Shown here piece by piece: positions 63,926 through 64,000 of a stretch of 64,000 nt of DNA. Each line of letters opens with the position of its first letter. Positions within the stretch are counted from its first letter, which is position 1. The DNA comes from Nitrosospira sp. (GTDB lineage Bacteria > Pseudomonadota > Gammaproteobacteria > Burkholderiales > Nitrosomonadaceae): NCBI GenBank assembly GCA_013821425.1, contig JACDGV010000009.1, positions 1 through 64,000 of the forward strand, read 5' to 3'. The translations under genes and the position numbers were made by a program. The notes under the pieces were generated by a model. That model ran no database searches and was not told the DNA's origin. It was given only the letters and a program-made list of their open reading frames with translations.

Positions 63926-64000
63926 TTATATTATTTTTTGCTGAAGAGTTCGCCAGTCGAAGTATTGCTCCTTCCAGGACCGCCGTGTCGGCATAGGGGA
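63926..64000 (-). other. Possible C-terminal end of a gene cut by the window edge
   Basis: An open minus-strand frame enters from the right edge and stops at 63926, encoding PMPTRRSWKEQYFDWRTLQQ and a few more residues. Aromatic and charged composition looks protein-like, and it would lie just upstream of the ferredoxin gene on the same strand. With only 24 residues I cannot assign it. Confidence 0.25.

Overview
The window looks like a chromosome segment of a Gram-negative betaproteobacterium, probably an ammonia oxidiser of the Nitrosospira/Nitrosomonas group. This is inferred from protein style and gene content: a guanidine-to-ammonia pathway, PEP-CTERM sorting, RAYT elements and an alginate-export-type porin. 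No 16S or amo genes are present to prove it.

Region 1 (1-9.8 kb) is a decayed accessory region ending at a tRNA-Ser(GGA) gene whose 3' end faces it. It holds remnants of a DUF4435 protein (AriB/PARIS-like) with an in-frame stop, an IS256-type transposase fragment, two copies of a REP-associated tyrosine transposase 3' end, a frameshifted ArdA anti-restriction gene beside a strongly base-paired segment, an IS4-family element whose transposase carries a stop codon and an internal deletion, and the C-terminal end of a dGTPase. A higBA toxin-antitoxin pair, a diguanylate cyclase/phosphodiesterase and two small hypothetical genes look intact.

Region 2 (10-24 kb) has apt, an outer-membrane barrel, an O-methyltransferase, and then a guanidine-I (ykkC) riboswitch followed by an APC permease, two DUF1989 carboxyguanidine deiminase subunits, a 1213-aa biotin-dependent guanidine/urea carboxylase, a PsiE-like membrane protein and allophanate hydrolase. 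Together these should import guanidine and convert it to ammonia and CO2. A 591-bp MITE-like element with 19-bp perfect terminal repeats and a TTAG target duplication closes the cluster and supplies the allophanate hydrolase stop codon.

Region 3 (24-37 kb) has a GST-like protein divergent from an HxlR regulator, an orphan YbbP-type ABC permease, DNA polymerase IV, a MacAB-like export operon with two permeases, a BT1-like transporter and a squalene/phytoene synthase.

Region 4 (37.5-48.3 kb) is a complete type I-C CRISPR-Cas locus: cas3-cas5c-cas8c-cas7c-[hicB-hicA]-cas4-cas1-cas2, a 180-bp leader and 28 repeats of 37 bp. A HicBA-type toxin-antitoxin pair is embedded in the operon with overlapping start/stop codons. 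Its toxin gene is cut by an amber codon at a position where the family usually has Gln. This is the most unusual arrangement in the window.

Region 5 (48.3-64 kb) is mostly envelope and housekeeping genes: a PEP-CTERM sugar-dehydrogenase-like protein, a penicillin-acylase-family hydrolase, DUF1499, a cytochrome c lipoprotein, a CruF-like protein, a very large class A PBP-like protein, small membrane proteins, a pentapeptide-repeat protein, a GH39 plus glucoamylase pair, a crystallin-fold protein, an alpha/beta hydrolase and a thioredoxin-like ferredoxin.
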